Below are positions 13,884 to 14,172 of a DNA stretch of 14,172 bases, in pieces (position 1 is the first letter of the stretch; each line of letters starts with the position of its first letter). The DNA comes from an uncultured Desulfobacterium sp. (GTDB lineage: Bacteria; Desulfobacterota; Desulfobacteria; Desulfobacterales; Desulfobacteraceae). A program made the position numbers and the translations under genes. The stretch spans positions 1 through 14,172 of the forward strand of contig CAKZLA010000071.1 of NCBI GenBank assembly GCA_937124525.1, read 5' to 3'. The notes under the pieces were generated by a model. That model had not been told where the DNA came from. It did no database searches and saw nothing but the letters and a program-made list of their open reading frames with translations.

Positions 13884-13897
13884 GTTCAAAAATGAAC
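13884..13897. promoter_or_regulatory. GTTCA-N4-TGAAC dyad, possible operator
   Basis: A perfect 5-bp dyad with an AAAA spacer lies about 120 bp upstream of the candidate promoter. A third copy of the half-site, TGAACC, is at 13916-13921, pairing with GGTTCA at 13883-13888. Repeated half-sites in a promoter-proximal region suggest a regulator-binding array, but AT-richness makes chance possible. Confidence 0.3.
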
Positions 13898-13955
13898 TGA
13901 TTTCATTTTGTTTGATGAACCGATGGAGGCCAACCCCGGGAAACTGGAAAACAAA

Positions 13956-13980
13956 ATAGTGTTACCTTGGGTAACACTAT
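13956..13980. promoter_or_regulatory. Perfect 25-bp palindrome: operator, or terminator of an upstream gene
   Basis: ATAGTGTTACC (13956-13966) and GGTAACACTAT (13970-13980) are perfect 11-bp arms around TTG. Read on the minus strand, the hairpin is followed by UUUUGUUUU (complement of 13947-13955 with one interruption, partly in the stem). It could therefore end a gene entering from the right. The long even arms and 3-bp centre also suit the operator of a TetR- or GntR-type dimer. The sequence does not decide between them. Confidence 0.55.
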
Positions 13981-14172
13981 CAGGAAGGCATCAATGCTTT
14001 TCTTTTGAAGGGGAGGGAGTGGGTTTAACTTACCGATGTCTTTTATATGAAAGTCTCACCAACATGCTGGAATTAAAGATTTTTCGTTTTCATTGTAGTA
14101 AATATTCGGTTTGCTTATGTAAATGTTTGGACAGTGCCCCATATTCGCCTGTTTGGGGCTGCGTAGCATACT

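Larger units (their letters stand above)
13762..14172. other. Gene-free AT-rich region upstream of the mft operon
   Basis: No reading frame with coding character was found on either strand; the longest minus-strand candidate near 14140 gives 28 codons without a ribosome site. Base composition is clearly AT-richer than in the genes, especially 13725-13915. It holds the palindromes listed separately, plus a 6-bp GCCCCA/TGGGGC inverted repeat (14136-14141, 14154-14159) near the edge. The regulator that often neighbours mft genes would have to lie beyond 14172. Confidence 0.6.

Noticed and set aside
14136..14159. GCCCCA/TGGGGC hairpin near the right edge as a terminator or mobile-element end
   Set aside because: No U-run follows on either strand and no second end or transposase is visible.
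13640..14172. Possible small gene, tRNA or CRISPR repeats upstream of mftA
   Set aside because: No cloverleaf-like arms, no regularly spaced direct repeats, and only a 28-codon frame without a ribosome site were found.

Overview
The window is about 14 kb with genes on the minus strand only, so transcription runs from right to left. Its centrepiece is a mycofactocin-type redox-peptide locus in what looks like an anaerobic, sulfate-reducing-type bacterium. The host assignment (Desulfobacterota, Desulfobacteraceae-like) is inferred from the membrane Fe-S/CCG-domain ETF oxidoreductase, the seven-haem c-type cytochrome, the LivK-type binding protein and the overall protein style. No rRNA or other taxonomic marker is present.

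Layout in transcription order: (i) 13636-14172 is a gene-free, AT-rich upstream region with a perfect 25-bp palindrome, a GTTCA/TGAAC dyad and a candidate sigma70-type promoter. (ii) 13635-10698 holds mftA (50-residue precursor ending IDGICGVY), mftB (chaperone), mftC (radical SAM/SPASM maturase) and mftF (glycosyltransferase). These genes are tightly packed; mftB/mftC and mftC/mftF overlap as annotated, and mftA and mftB are 25 bp apart. (iii) 10664-9447 is an iron-containing alcohol dehydrogenase of the NDMA-dependent methanol dehydrogenase (nicotinoprotein) family. (iv) 9197-9446 is a structured intergenic region. (v) 9196-5298 holds two tandem FadH/OYE-family flavo-iron-sulfur oxidoreductases of the kind repeatedly linked to mycofactocin. 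(vi) 5205-425 holds the ETF alpha subunit, a seven-haem membrane-anchored cytochrome c, an HdrD-like/EMO-like membrane Fe-S protein and the ETF beta subunit. (vii) After a terminator-like hairpin comes the 5' part of a LivK-type ABC substrate-binding protein gene, cut by the window edge.

Working model (inference): MftB and MftC mature the C-terminal Val-Tyr of MftA and MftF glycosylates the product. The nicotinoprotein alcohol dehydrogenase, whose NAD(H) in known relatives does not exchange freely, passes electrons to mycofactocin. One or both OYE-type flavoproteins could then oxidise reduced mycofactocin and pass electrons to ETF, then to the EMO-like protein and the menaquinone pool, perhaps with a branch to the cytochrome. 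This would replace the aerobic re-oxidation route of actinobacteria with an anaerobic respiratory one. mftD and mftE, which complete the cofactor in mycobacteria, are not in the window.

The track-sized genes were re-read for start codons: etfB, oye1 and mftB are shortened here, and mftA, too short for ordinary ORF calling, is added. Non-coding points of note are two diverged copies of an ~65-80 bp element in inverted orientation bracketing the oye pair, and several hairpins around 9233-9431.
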